Source: a bacterium (lineage in GTDB: Bacteria > Pseudomonadota > Gammaproteobacteria > UBA6186 > Azoamicaceae). From it: 64,000 bases of DNA. Shown one piece after another: positions 27,548 through 36,686 of the stretch (its first letter is position 1; every line of letters starts with the position of its first letter). Under the pieces are notes generated by a model that saw only the letters and a list, made by a program, of their open reading frames with translations, was not told the origin of the DNA and ran no database searches. The position numbers were made by a program, and so were the translations under genes. Location: NCBI GenBank assembly GCA_027364575.1, contig DAHXPC010000001.1:62001-126000 (forward strand). The letters run 5' to 3'.

Positions 27548-29467
27548 TTGCCCAATATATACTCACTTAAAAATCATTTTCTAGAAAGCCAACTGTATTT
27601 AAACCGCGTGCTGTCGGCTACGTTACTCATCGCCATTTTGACGATTATTTTAATTGGCCGTTTGGTTTTCTTGCAAATACACCACCATGCTTTATACAAA
27701 ACCTTAGCTTTAAACAATCAAGTGCGGATTGTTCCGATTACGCCAACGCGTGGACTCATTTTTGATCGTAATGGAGTTTTGCTTGCCGAAAATTTACCCG
27801 CCTTTAGTCTTGAAATTACCCCGGAACGAACCCCCAACATTCAAGGCACATTAGATGCCATTCAAACCATTATTCCACTGAGTGTCGAAGAACACGATCG
27901 ATTTAAAAAACAGTTAAAGTATAAACGACGCAATGAAGGCATTCCTTTGCGGCTTAAATTAACCGAAGAAGAAGTGGCAAAGTTCTCCGTTGAAAAACAT
28001 CATCTGCCCGGTGTTGATATTGTTGCGCGATTGATCAGACACTATCCATTCAATAGTGGGTTTGCCCATGCGCTGGGTTATGTAGGCCCCATCAGTGAAA
28101 AAGATCTCATGGAAATAGACGCTACCAATTATCGTGGCACTTATTCCATGGGCAAGATAGGCATTGAAAAATTTTATGAGTCTATTCTACATGGCAAAAC
28201 GGGATATCAACATATTGAAACAGATGCCAAAGGCCGCACCATTCGAATTTTAAATCGTATCCCACCAACGGCAGGCGCCGATCTCTATCTTTCATTAGAT
28301 AGCCAATTACAACATGCCTGTATCGAGGCGTTAAACGATCAAAAAGGTGCCGTGGTTGCCATCGTTCCCCAAACCGGTGAAGTACTGGCATTGGTCAGCA
28401 CCCCCTCTTTTGATCCTAACCTTTTTGCTCAAGGCATTGATGTCAATTCCTATAAAACATTACAACACTCCCCAGATAAACCTTTATTTGATCGAGCGAT
28501 CCGCGGACAATACCCACCCGGCTCTACCATCAAACCTTTAGTGGCTCTGCAAGGGCTTGAGCTTGGACTGATTACACCAGAATTTCGTATTTTTGATCCA
28601 GGCTGGTATCAATTAAATGGCGCGGGGCGATTATATCGAGACTGGATATATTTTTCGAAACGTCATGGACATGGTTCGGTTGATTTAGAAAAAGCCATGT
28701 CACAAAGTTGCGATACCTACTTTTTCACGCTTGCGCATAAAATGGGCGTACACCATTTACATACGGTCTACACTCAATTTGGCCTTGGGAAACGTACGCA
28801 TATCGATATAACCGGTGAAGCACAAGGCCTTGCGCCCAATGCTGAATGGAAAAAACGGGTTTATAACGAAGCCTGGTATCCCGGCGATACTTTAAATATT
28901 GGTATCGGGCAAGGAACCTTTCTCACAACCCCTTTGCAAATGGCACATGTGACGGCAATTCTTGCAAATCGTGGCCATAGCTTTATGCCGCGCATAGTCT
29001 CTGCTATAGATGAATTGCATACTGGCACCCCTGTTTCGCAATTGCCAAAGCCTGCCCAAGTAATTGCTTTACAAAATCACAAAAACTGGGAAATCGTTAT
29101 TAATGCCATGCAAAAGGTCGTGCATTTGCCAGGCGGCACGGCCTTTAGAATTAGTAAAGGGATCCAATATCAAATGGCTGGCAAAACAGGCACGGCACAA
29201 GTCTTTAATTTAAAACAAAACGAAAAATATGAAGCCAATAAAGTCAAAGCGCACCTGCGTGATCACTCTTGGTTTATTGCATTTGCCCCCATTGATAAGC
29301 CTAAAATTGCCATTGCGGTCTTAATCGAAAATAAACACAATAAAACAGGCGCTGATATAGCACGAGTCGTGCTCGACAGCTTTTTCAACTCAAAACCCTC
29401 TGAAGTTTCCTCGGATCTAACCGGCGAAGATGAAACGGATGTTGGCGGAGAGGAAAACACGGAATAA
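27548..29467 (+). CDS. mrdA: Penicillin-binding protein 2 (elongasome transpeptidase)
   Basis: A 639-residue class B PBP that cross-links peptidoglycan during rod elongation. There is one N-terminal membrane anchor (about 20-45), a pedestal domain with TRGLIFDRNG, and a transpeptidase domain with STIK (in PPGSTIKP), SCD (in SQSCDTYF) and KTG (in AGKTGTAQ). The start is TTG at 27548, the first possible codon after an in-frame stop and fitting the family N-terminus, though the ribosome-binding site is poor. The acidic tail after residue 610 is not part of the domain. rodA follows after three bases. Confidence 0.95.
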   Translation: MPNIYSLKNHFLESQLYLNRVLSATLLIAILTIILIGRLVFLQIHHHALYKTLALNNQVRIVPITPTRGLIFDRNGVLLAENLPAFSLEITPERTPNIQGTLDAIQTIIPLSVEEHDRFKKQLKYKRRNEGIPLRLKLTEEEVAKFSVEKHHLPGVDIVARLIRHYPFNSGFAHALGYVGPISEKDLMEIDATNYRGTYSMGKIGIEKFYESILHGKTGYQHIETDAKGRTIRILNRIPPTAGADLYLSLDSQLQHACIEALNDQKGAVVAIVPQTGEVLALVSTPSFDPNLFAQGIDVNSYKTLQHSPDKPLFDRAIRGQYPPGSTIKPLVALQGLELGLITPEFRIFDPGWYQLNGAGRLYRDWIYFSKRHGHGSVDLEKAMSQSCDTYFFTLAHKMGVHHLHTVYTQFGLGKRTHIDITGEAQGLAPNAEWKKRVYNEAWYPGDTLNIGIGQGTFLTTPLQMAHVTAILANRGHSFMPRIVSAIDELHTGTPVSQLPKPAQVIALQNHKNWEIVINAMQKVVHLPGGTAFRISKGIQYQMAGKTGTAQVFNLKQNEKYEANKVKAHLRDHSWFIAFAPIDKPKIAIAVLIENKHNKTGADIARVVLDSFFNSKPSEVSSDLTGEDETDVGGEENTE

Positions 29468-29470
29468 GAC

Positions 29471-30565
29471 ATGTATTACAAAAAACGAAATTTCTTTTCC
29501 AACCTTCATGTCGATGGCGCTTTACTGCTTGGCATTAGTGCCATTGCGCTTCTTGGGCTTATTATTCTGTATAGCGCAAAGCCTGAAATAGATTTTATCG
29601 AACGTCAATTGTTGCGCTTAGTGGTTGCCGGCGTCATTATGTTGAGTATTGCGCAAATTCCGCCCAGACTCCTGAAAGTCCTGACGCCCTGGTTATATTT
29701 TACCGGACTGATATTTTTAGCGTCTGTGTTGATTATCGGACAAGTGAGTAAGGGGGCGCAACGTTGGCTGGACTTATGGTTCGTACGCTTTCAACCCGCT
29801 GAACTGATGAAAATTGCGGTTCCGATGATGGTGGCGAAATATCTGGATGAACACCTTATGCCCCCTAAGCTTTCTATTTTATTTTTGCCTTTACTGTTTG
29901 TCCTACTCCCCACGGCTTTAATTGCCAAACAACCGGATTTGGGTACGGCTTTACTGATTTGCAGTAGCGGTTTTCTGGTGATCTTTTTTTCAGGCATTCG
30001 ATGGCAATGGATGTTTTATGCCTCCGCTCTCACAACAGCCTGTTTGCCCATTTTTTGGTTTTTTATGCATGATTATCAGCGGCAACGCATTTTAGTATTA
30101 CTCAACCCTGATCGCGATCCTCTGGGAACGGGCTACCACATTATCCAATCCAAAATTGCCATTGGTTCCGGTGGCTTATATGGTAAAGGTTGGTTAGAAG
30201 GCACCCAATCACATTTAGAGTTTCTACCCGAGCGCTCAACGGATTTTATTTTTTCGGTTTTCAGTGAAGAATTTGGGTTGGTTGGATGTCTTATATTGCT
30301 TACCCTTTACTTATGTATTATCATCCGAGGGTTATATATCAGCGTGCAAGCACAAGATACGTTCAGCCGTTTACTGGCTGGAAGCTTAATTATGACGTTA
30401 TTTGTATACGTATTTGTCAATGTCGGCATGGTAACCGGGATCCTGCCAGTGGTTGGCATACCCTTACCGTTAATCAGCTATGGAGGCACCTCCTTAGTCA
30501 CCCTTATGGCAAGCTTTGGAATTCTAATGTCTATTCACACGCATAGAACATTACTGCCCAAATAA
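29471..30565 (+). CDS. rodA: Rod-shape SEDS glycosyltransferase RodA
   Basis: A 364-residue SEDS polymerase with about ten membrane helices that works with PBP2. Typical stretches are AKQPDLGTALL (about 155), LPERSTDFIFSV (about 258) and the C-terminal GIPLPLISYGGTSLVT. It is coupled to mrdA and followed by mltB. Confidence 0.95.
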   Translation: MYYKKRNFFSNLHVDGALLLGISAIALLGLIILYSAKPEIDFIERQLLRLVVAGVIMLSIAQIPPRLLKVLTPWLYFTGLIFLASVLIIGQVSKGAQRWLDLWFVRFQPAELMKIAVPMMVAKYLDEHLMPPKLSILFLPLLFVLLPTALIAKQPDLGTALLICSSGFLVIFFSGIRWQWMFYASALTTACLPIFWFFMHDYQRQRILVLLNPDRDPLGTGYHIIQSKIAIGSGGLYGKGWLEGTQSHLEFLPERSTDFIFSVFSEEFGLVGCLILLTLYLCIIIRGLYISVQAQDTFSRLLAGSLIMTLFVYVFVNVGMVTGILPVVGIPLPLISYGGTSLVTLMASFGILMSIHTHRTLLPK

Positions 30566-30586
30566 AAATTGATTAGGAGCATAGAT

Positions 30587-31594
30587 TTGTTAACCATTCT
30601 ATTAAGGCTAGTCATATTAGGTACGCTTATTGGCAATGCAAGTTTTGCAGCGGAACCCGTCCGATCGTTTGCCAGCCGAAAAGAGGTCAAACACTTTATT
30701 CACGAAATGCATCAAAAACATGGCTTGGATAAAAGCAGATTAACTTCTTTATTTGCTCAATATGGCACTGAACACAAAATTTTACAGCTCATGTCAAAAC
30801 AATATGAAGCACTGCCTTGGTATCAATATAAAAAAGGCGTTGTCACTGAGACCCGTGCAAAAGAAGGCGCCCTGTTTTGGAAAAAGCATGCCGTTCATCT
30901 CAAAAAAGCGGAACGTCATTTCGGGGTTCCGGCCGAAATTATTGTAGCGATTATTGGGATCGAAACATCCTACGGACAAAAAAAGGGCAACTATCCGGTT
31001 ATACAAAGTTTAGCCACGCTCGCTTTTGATTATCCCCGTCGTGCACCTTTTTTCCGAGAAGAATTAGAACATTTCCTGCTTTTAAGTGAAGAAGGGGCGA
31101 TTGATCCAAAGCTTGCCAAAGGTTCCTTTGCCGGTGCCATTGGGATCCCACAATTTATGCCCAGTAGCTATAGACGGTATGCGGTCAGCTTTTCTGAAAC
31201 CGGTAAACGAGACCTAATCGACAATCCCATTGATGCCATTGGCAGTGTTGCCAATTATTTAAAAAAGAATGGCTGGCATAGTGATGAAAAAATTGCCTAT
31301 CCTGCCGTTGCGATTGGAAAGAATTATCAGAACATTAGCACGAGCAAAACCTCCAAACCTACTCTGTTTCTAAGCGATCTGGCAAAATACCAAGTCAAAC
31401 CCAAAAGCGCCAAATTTTTTAAAAACACAAATCCAAAAGTAAAGCACATGGTGCTGGATCACTCAAATGAGGCTAAAGAGCATTGGCTGGGGTTACACAA
31501 TTTCTCAGTCATTATGCGCTATAATCATAGTATTCATTATGCCATGGCTGTTTATCAATTAAGCCAGCAAATCCGTAGCCTACATCAGAAATGA
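30587..31594 (+). CDS. mltB: Lytic murein transglycosylase B
   Basis: A 335-residue SLT-type lytic transglycosylase of the MltB family. The catalytic Glu is in GIETSYGQKKGNY and a substrate-groove motif is AIGIPQFMPSSYRRYA. The N-terminus LTILLRLVILGTLIGNASFA is a signal peptide. A longer reading from TTG 30569 is possible, but AGGAG at 30575-30579 sits seven bases before TTG 30587, which supports the shorter form. It overlaps rlpA by four bases. Confidence 0.92.
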   Translation: MLTILLRLVILGTLIGNASFAAEPVRSFASRKEVKHFIHEMHQKHGLDKSRLTSLFAQYGTEHKILQLMSKQYEALPWYQYKKGVVTETRAKEGALFWKKHAVHLKKAERHFGVPAEIIVAIIGIETSYGQKKGNYPVIQSLATLAFDYPRRAPFFREELEHFLLLSEEGAIDPKLAKGSFAGAIGIPQFMPSSYRRYAVSFSETGKRDLIDNPIDAIGSVANYLKKNGWHSDEKIAYPAVAIGKNYQNISTSKTSKPTLFLSDLAKYQVKPKSAKFFKNTNPKVKHMVLDHSNEAKEHWLGLHNFSVIMRYNHSIHYAMAVYQLSQQIRSLHQK

Positions 31595-32394
31595 AAATGA
31601 TAAAACGAAGTCCTCTTAAACATATTGGGAAATTTTTGCTTATCGGTATAATGGCCGTTGCATTTTCTCTATCCGGTTGTAGCATTAAACGTCCCACGCA
31701 AAAGAAAAAGGATGGTCCACCCAAATATATTCCGGCCAATTTGCATAGAACCCCCAATGCGGTCCCCAAAATAGAGCCATTAAGCCGTTATGGAAACCGT
31801 TTTAAAAAAGGAACGACGAACAGCTATACCGTGTTTGGTAAACGCTATCATGTCATGCCTACTAGTCGAGGTTACAAAGCCCGCGGAACTGCTTCTTGGT
31901 ATGGCACACAATTTCATGGTCGAAAAACGTCTAATGGTGAAAAATACGATATGTTTGCCATGACTGGTGCGCACCGCTCTCTCCCTTTACCCACCTATGC
32001 GCGCGTCACCAATTTGCACAATGGAAAAAGTATTATTATTAAATTTAATGATCGAGGCCCTTTCCATGGCGATCGCTTAATTGATCTTTCTTATGTAGCC
32101 GCCACGAAATTAGGCATTTTAGGCAATGGCACTGCACGAGTAGAAGTAGAATCGATTGATCCCCGGGATCATTATCAAGATAAGCGTAAGCATCATCAGC
32201 GATCTCGCAAAATCACTCGATTTGAAAAACCTAGCATTATGTCTACGCACAAAACGCGTTTGATTACTCGAAAAAAATCCAATGGCATACCGTCGCGCAC
32301 CTCTGAAAAAGTGCTTCGCACCAAACCTGCAGGGAAAATGGTTAACCAAAAACGGGCAGTCATCGAAAAAAGAATTTCATCTGTTCGTCAATAG
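31591..32394 (+). CDS. rlpA: Septal ring lytic transglycosylase / rare lipoprotein A
   Basis: A 267-residue lipoprotein. The signal peptide ends in the lipobox LSGC. A double-psi beta-barrel follows (about 90-185: GTASWYGTQFHGRKTSNGE, then KFNDRGPFHGDRLIDLS). The C-terminal SPOR domain of many RlpA proteins is absent and replaced by a very basic, Arg/Lys/Ser-rich tail of about 75 residues. The 3' end of this gene is duplicated downstream at 33470-33650. Synteny with mrdA-rodA and dacA agrees with the call. Confidence 0.93.
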   Translation: MKMIKRSPLKHIGKFLLIGIMAVAFSLSGCSIKRPTQKKKDGPPKYIPANLHRTPNAVPKIEPLSRYGNRFKKGTTNSYTVFGKRYHVMPTSRGYKARGTASWYGTQFHGRKTSNGEKYDMFAMTGAHRSLPLPTYARVTNLHNGKSIIIKFNDRGPFHGDRLIDLSYVAATKLGILGNGTARVEVESIDPRDHYQDKRKHHQRSRKITRFEKPSIMSTHKTRLITRKKSNGIPSRTSEKVLRTKPAGKMVNQKRAVIEKRISSVRQ

Positions 32395-32436
32395 AAAATA
32401 GCAACCCTAAAGTTTTTTAGATAATGATACCCTTGC
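32256..32436 (+). repeat. rlpA 3'-end repeat, copy 1
   Basis: This covers the last ~45 codons of rlpA plus ~40 bases beyond the stop. It matches 33470-33650 in the same orientation with scattered substitutions. Both copies contain the same landmarks: ACTCGAAAAAAATCCAATGG, ATGGTTAACCAAAAACG, GTCAATAGAAAATAGCAAC and AATGATACCCTT. It flanks the TraB/GumN-like gene on the left. Confidence 0.85.
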
Positions 32437-32485
32437 TAATGCAATACTCATTGTTTGACAAGCAAATACAACCGGGAGGAATACA

Positions 32486-33433
32486 ATGGCAGCCCCTGCA
32501 AACACCCTACTAACAGCACTACAAAATCTACATATACAACGATCAAGCGCAGCTCAAACTCAGAATGACAAAGAAGATACACAATACTTGCATTTTTATA
32601 GATTAACCAAAGGGGGTAAAATCTTTTACCTTTTTGGAACCAACCATAGTATTTCGCTAGAAGCACTTTCAGACCCTGCAAACACTTATATTAAATCCAT
32701 TTTACAATCAAATGAATTAATTTTAACAGAAGGGCTTTTCAAACGATTAACAGCGGATAGCTTGAAAAAGTTAGCTTATTTCAAACTCCCCTACCAACTA
32801 TCTCCTTGGAAGAGCTTCACCCAAAAAGAAAAAAATGTTTTAGAACCTATAATTCAAAAAATTATGGCAAGACATAACATTGATTTTGCAATAGAAGACT
32901 TAAAAGTTGCCGCGTTACACGATTTCATTATGAGAAATATTTGGGAAAATGGCGCAGATACTGAAATCCATATTCAGCATGCGAATAAAATTGATTCCCT
33001 GGACGATAAAAGTGAATGTGAAGCATTAAATGAATTATCACTCAACGAGTGCCACTTTACCACGTCTATAAGAGAATTCAAGCAAATTATAGATGATTTT
33101 TTTTTCAATCTAGAACATCAGAAACTATGGAATGAAAGTATTGTGGAATATCTTTCTGGGAAACCTACCTTTCCTGAAGATAAAGATGAAATTGCTGAGA
33201 TGAAAGCCACAAATGTAAAATGGCTTAAAAAATTATTTAAAAGCCTTGAGCAAAAAAATAATATATCTGCTGTGCTAGGTGCTAGGCATCTATATGGTGA
33301 TTTTGGTTTTCTAGAGGCCTGCAAAGCTGCAGGTTATTTCATTTCAAGAATGACAACAGAGGGAATTTTTTCCCATTACATGAATAATGCACAAAATAAC
33401 CAAATTGATCTGGCTGCCCTACCAAAACCTTAA
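32486..33433 (+). CDS. TraB/GumN (PrgY)-family protein
   Basis: A 315-residue protein. The N-terminal FYLFGTNHSISLEAL (about residue 50) and the C-terminal VLGARHLYGDFGFLEACKAAGY (shown here in parts: LGARHLYGDFG, then CKAAGY) match the two conserved GxxH boxes of the TraB/GumN superfamily, putative metal-dependent peptidases. Unlike typical GumN lipoproteins it has no signal peptide. The ribosome-binding site GGGAGGA precedes ATG 32486. It sits between two copies of the rlpA 3' end, and a degraded second copy of the gene is visible at 34175-34376, so it belongs to a duplicated unit inserted in the rlpA-dacA interval. Role unknown. Confidence 0.78.
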   Translation: MAAPANTLLTALQNLHIQRSSAAQTQNDKEDTQYLHFYRLTKGGKIFYLFGTNHSISLEALSDPANTYIKSILQSNELILTEGLFKRLTADSLKKLAYFKLPYQLSPWKSFTQKEKNVLEPIIQKIMARHNIDFAIEDLKVAALHDFIMRNIWENGADTEIHIQHANKIDSLDDKSECEALNELSLNECHFTTSIREFKQIIDDFFFNLEHQKLWNESIVEYLSGKPTFPEDKDEIAEMKATNVKWLKKLFKSLEQKNNISAVLGARHLYGDFGFLEACKAAGYFISRMTTEGIFSHYMNNAQNNQIDLAALPKP

Positions 33434-33469
33434 GGTTAGAAATTAAACAAAAGGAAAGAAAAATGCCTG

Positions 33470-33650
33470 CGCTTAATCACTCGAAAAAAATCCAATGGAA
33501 TACCATTGCGCCCTTCGCAAAAAGTGCTTCGCATCAAGCGTGCGGGAAAAATGGTTAACCAAAAACGAGTCACCGTCGAAAAAAGAGTTTCATCTGCCCG
33601 TCAATAGAAAATAGCAACCTGAAAACTTTTCAGGTAATGATACCCTTATG
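33470..33650 (+). pseudogene. rlpA 3'-end fragment, copy 2
   Basis: A degenerate second copy of 32256-32436, in the same orientation, with no intact reading frame for the RlpA tail. Just after the position of the stop it has a perfect stem, CCTGAAAA-C-TTTTCAGG (33618-33634). Copy 1 has a different but also self-pairing sequence there, which hints that a hairpin has been kept. Confidence 0.8.
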
Positions 33651-33680
33651 CATGTTAATAGATTCATTCAGGATTAATAT

Positions 33681-34170
33681 GTGGATAATATTGAACAATA
33701 TGAGATTAGACAATATCGTCTTGAAGATGCGCGAGCCCTTGCTGATATTTTCTATAATACTATTCATATTATTAATGTACGCGATTATTCCTGGACACAA
33801 TTAGAAGCCTGGGCTCCGAAGTCTAGCTTGGATTTGGCAGGATGGCAAAAGAAATGGCTTAAGGTTCCACCCTTTGTAGCTATTACAGAGAATAATATTG
33901 TTGGTTTTTCTGAATTTGAAAAGAATGGCCATATTGATTGCTTTTATTGTCATCATGAATGGATTGGAAAGGGAGTAGGTTCAAGTTTGATTCAAACGAT
34001 TGAAAATCATGCTAGGACACTACAAATATCAAGAATTTTTTGCTGAAGTAAGTATTACAGCGAAATCCTTTTTCGAAAAAAAGGGGGTTCAAGTGGTTAA
34101 AAAACAAATTCTATTATGTCATGAGGTTGAATTGATCAATTTTGTCATGGAAAGATTTTTAATCCGCTAA
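33681..34170 (+). pseudogene. GNAT-family acetyltransferase broken by a frameshift
   Basis: The open frame from GTG 33681 gives 121 residues with GNAT features: an N-terminal EIRQYRLEDARALADIFY, then VAITENNIVGFSEF, then the acetyl-CoA loop GKGVGSSLIQ. It stops at a TGA right after a run of six T (ISRIFC). One T fewer would continue the frame as FAEVSITAKSFFEKKGVQ and on to the stop at 34170, the normal GNAT C-terminus, about 162 residues in all. So this is a recently broken gene, or a slippage site or sequencing error in the homopolymer. Confidence 0.75.
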
Positions 34171-34174
34171 CTCT

Positions 34175-34376
34175 CAAGCGCTGAACAATCCAAAAATAAC
34201 AAAGAAAATTCAAAATATTTGCATTTTTATAGATTAAGAAAAAATGCTTCCAGACCCTACAAACACCCACATTAAATCTATTTTAAAATCAAACGAATTA
34301 ATTTATTTCAACCCCCCATACCAACTATCTCCTTGGAAAAGCTTCCCCTCAAAAGAAAAAAATGTTTTAGTGCATA
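34175..34376 (+). pseudogene. Degraded second copy of the TraB/GumN-like gene
   Basis: This stretch can be laid on 32533-32860 with several deletions. Shared landmarks are TTGCATTTTTATAGATTAA, CAGACCCT(A/G)CAAACAC, CCAACTATCTCCTTGGAA and AAAGAAAAAAATGTTTTAG. It keeps no useful frame. It lies after the second rlpA fragment, mirroring the order of the intact unit. Confidence 0.75.
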
Positions 34377-34510
34377 TGCTTTTTTATTGATATTTCTTAA
34401 TAGGCTCTATTTATAATAAATAAAACACTTGCTCATGACATCGCACCTATAGTACACTAGCCACTCAACTTAACCATTAAACTTTTGTACCACATATTAG
34501 GGGTATCTAC

Positions 34511-34876
34511 ATGAGAGAATTTCAGGTTATTAACAATCTAGGATTTACCGAAGATGCAATCGGTAGCTATCAACAACTTGATGAGCAAGGTTTACAAGAA
34601 AAAATGGAGTTCATCGCGCAATATGCAGTAGAAAAAGATATCGCTAAACATTACCCTGGGCAATTTTTTCATGAATTAAAAATGAACTTAACCGGCGAAT
34701 TTAAAAAGGCACTATCGGAAAAAGCAGAAAAATTATATAGAAATAAATTTAATGCTAATGGAGGTTTATCATGGATAGCGGCTACAAAAATGGCCAACCA
34801 TTCAATCCTCCCTAAAGATCTTCCAACCGAACTGCAGCATGTTATTCAATGTGCAAAGGTTTTTTCCAATTCCTAA
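34511..34876 (+). CDS. Hypothetical 121-residue protein
   Basis: A soluble, charged, mostly helical 121-residue protein starting MREFQVINNLGF, with AGGGG about eight bases before the ATG. It has no signal peptide, membrane segment or recognised motif. It lies in the accessory interval between rlpA and dacA beside decayed genes; a TATAGT-like -10 occurs about 50 bases upstream. A recent arrival or a fragment of a longer gene is possible. Confidence 0.5.
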   Translation: MREFQVINNLGFTEDAIGSYQQLDEQGLQEKMEFIAQYAVEKDIAKHYPGQFFHELKMNLTGEFKKALSEKAEKLYRNKFNANGGLSWIAATKMANHSILPKDLPTELQHVIQCAKVFSNS

Positions 34877-34877
34877 A

Positions 34878-35030
34878 ATGGAACTACACCCTTCATCTAT
34901 TGCCAAGGAAGGCTTTAAACGTTTTTATCGTTTTGTGCAAAAACTATTGATCTTTTTTAAATCTTCTGTCCCTTTAAAACACAACCGAATATTGACGCGA
35001 AAAATTTCCAAGCGACACAAGGATCAATAA
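34878..35030 (+). CDS. Possible 50-residue basic peptide or frameshifted tail
   Basis: An ORF opening at ATG 34878, one base after the stop of the 121-residue gene. It encodes 50 residues, strongly basic (FKRFYRFVQKLL, KISKRHKDQ). The same frame is open back across the end of the upstream gene, so it may be that gene's former C-terminus after a frameshift. Confidence 0.3.
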   Translation: MELHPSSIAKEGFKRFYRFVQKLLIFFKSSVPLKHNRILTRKISKRHKDQ

Positions 35031-35128
35031 AGTTAGTTAATGGGTTTACTGCTTGCCATTAGTTTTTAGCCTTCTGAGGATTTGCATACCTTCGATTTAA
35101 CCCTAAAAGCCCTAGTCGTTATTCACGC

Positions 35129-35162
35129 ATACGCATGATATAATGAATAAATATATGCGTAT
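35129..35162 (+). promoter_or_regulatory. dacA promoter region with inverted repeats around the -10 box
   Basis: TATAAT at 35139-35144 is flanked by ATACGCAT (35129-35136) and its inverted copy ATGCGTAT (35155-35162). The arrangement would suit an operator or a 5'-leader stem. dacA starts 18 bases further on. Confidence 0.45.
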
Positions 35163-35179
35163 TGTTTGGAGTTTGTCTT

Positions 35180-36370
35180 ATGCAGCTTAAATCCTTAAAA
35201 ACCACCCTGTTTATATCCATATTGGCCTTACCTTTTTCTATTTTTGCAGCTTTACCTTCCCTCCCCCAGCCAACCGTCATTATCCCTGCCCCGCCGGCTT
35301 TGACTGCCAAATCTTATATATTAATTGATCAATTCAGTAATTACGTGATTACGGAGCAAGCGGTTGATCAACGCGTAGAGCCTGCAAGCCTGACCAAAAT
35401 GATGACGGTCTATGTCGTTGATCACGCTTTAAAAGATGGAAAATTAACATTAGCCGATAATGTGCTAATTAGCGAAAAAGCTTGGCGCATGCCGGGCTCT
35501 AGAATGTTTGTAGATGTAAATAGTCAAGTGTCTGTCGAAGATCTTCTGCGCGGGATTATTATCCAATCTGGCAATGATGCCTCAGTTGCCCTGGCAGAAC
35601 ATGTTGCAGGCTCGGAAAGTGCTTTTGCAGAATTGATGAATTATTATGCTAAACACTTAGGTATGGTCAATACCCATTTTGTGAATTCAACCGGGCTTCC
35701 AGACCCCAATCATTATACCAGTGCCAGAGATATGGCAATCTTGGCAAAAGCCTTGATACAAGACTTTCCGACCACCTATGCTACCTATGCTCAAAAAGAA
35801 TTTATCTATAAAAATATTAAGCAAACCAACCGCAATCGACTTTTATGGCGCAATGATTTAGTCGATGGCATTAAAACCGGGCATACCGATTCTGCAGGTT
35901 TTTGTCTGGTCGCTTCTGGAAAAAAAGACCAGATGCGCTTAATTGCTGTCGTGATGGGAACCAATAGTGATGATAACCGCATTGATGAAACCAATAAATT
36001 ATTAACCTATGGCTTTCGGTTTTTTGAAACACGAAAATTATATTCTGCAGCGACTTCCCTGCAAAAAAATCGTATCTGGATGGGCAAGGAAAATGAAGTA
36101 AACTTAGGACTTAAAGATGATCTCTATGTCACCATAGGCCTGGGTCAATATGATCAAGTCAAATCCTCTATGAACGTTGAACCGATCATTAAAGCCCCAG
36201 CGGAGGCAGGCGCTGTGCTTGGCACCCTGACCGTACAGTTAGACAATAAAACCCTCACTGAACGTCCCATGGTTGCTTTACAGACAATCCCACAAGCCGG
36301 ACTGTTCAGTCGACTATACGATAGCATTGCCCTAACGGTTCATCGCTTAATCGCTAAAGTGACTGCTTAA
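35180..36370 (+). CDS. dacA: D-alanyl-D-alanine carboxypeptidase (PBP5/6 family)
   Basis: A 396-residue low-molecular-weight PBP that trims pentapeptides. The signal peptide (MQLKSLKTTLFISILALPFS) is followed by SLTKM (active-site Ser, Lys), SGND (SxN-type) and KTGH (KTG-type), then a C-terminal beta domain and an amphipathic membrane-anchoring end (LYDSIALTVHRLIAKV). A TTG at 35162 would add six residues, but GGAG at 35168-35171 points to ATG 35180. Confidence 0.95.
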   Translation: MQLKSLKTTLFISILALPFSIFAALPSLPQPTVIIPAPPALTAKSYILIDQFSNYVITEQAVDQRVEPASLTKMMTVYVVDHALKDGKLTLADNVLISEKAWRMPGSRMFVDVNSQVSVEDLLRGIIIQSGNDASVALAEHVAGSESAFAELMNYYAKHLGMVNTHFVNSTGLPDPNHYTSARDMAILAKALIQDFPTTYATYAQKEFIYKNIKQTNRNRLLWRNDLVDGIKTGHTDSAGFCLVASGKKDQMRLIAVVMGTNSDDNRIDETNKLLTYGFRFFETRKLYSAATSLQKNRIWMGKENEVNLGLKDDLYVTIGLGQYDQVKSSMNVEPIIKAPAEAGAVLGTLTVQLDNKTLTERPMVALQTIPQAGLFSRLYDSIALTVHRLIAKVTA

Positions 36371-36420
36371 CTTTGGCGCATGGGTAAAGGTGTTCTACAA
36401 AAGAGAATCACGGAAAACGT

Positions 36421-36681
36421 ATGCAAAAGCCAATCGTAACGTATCCCTGTGAATTTCCCATTAAAATAATAGGGCTTGCGAATGACGTCCTTGAAGGCAT
36501 CGTGATTCAAATTCTTAACCAGCATGTCAGCGACTTAGGCGAAGGCGCCATTCGCTCAACATTAAGCAAAAACAATAAATACGTATCCATCACCGCTACC
36601 ATTCATGCGCAAAGCCAAGAACACCTAGATGATCTTTACCGTGCCTTAAGTAGCAATCCACATGTATTAGTCGCGTTATAA
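36421..36681 (+). CDS. ybeD: YbeD/DUF493 family protein
   Basis: An 86-residue protein with the DUF493 alpha-beta fold pattern (YPCEFPIKIIGLAND near the start, HLDDLYRALSSNPHVLVAL at the end). Conserved partner of dacA and lipB; function in the cell uncertain. lipB starts five bases later. Confidence 0.9.
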   Translation: MQKPIVTYPCEFPIKIIGLANDVLEGIVIQILNQHVSDLGEGAIRSTLSKNNKYVSITATIHAQSQEHLDDLYRALSSNPHVLVAL

Positions 36682-36686
36682 AAGAG

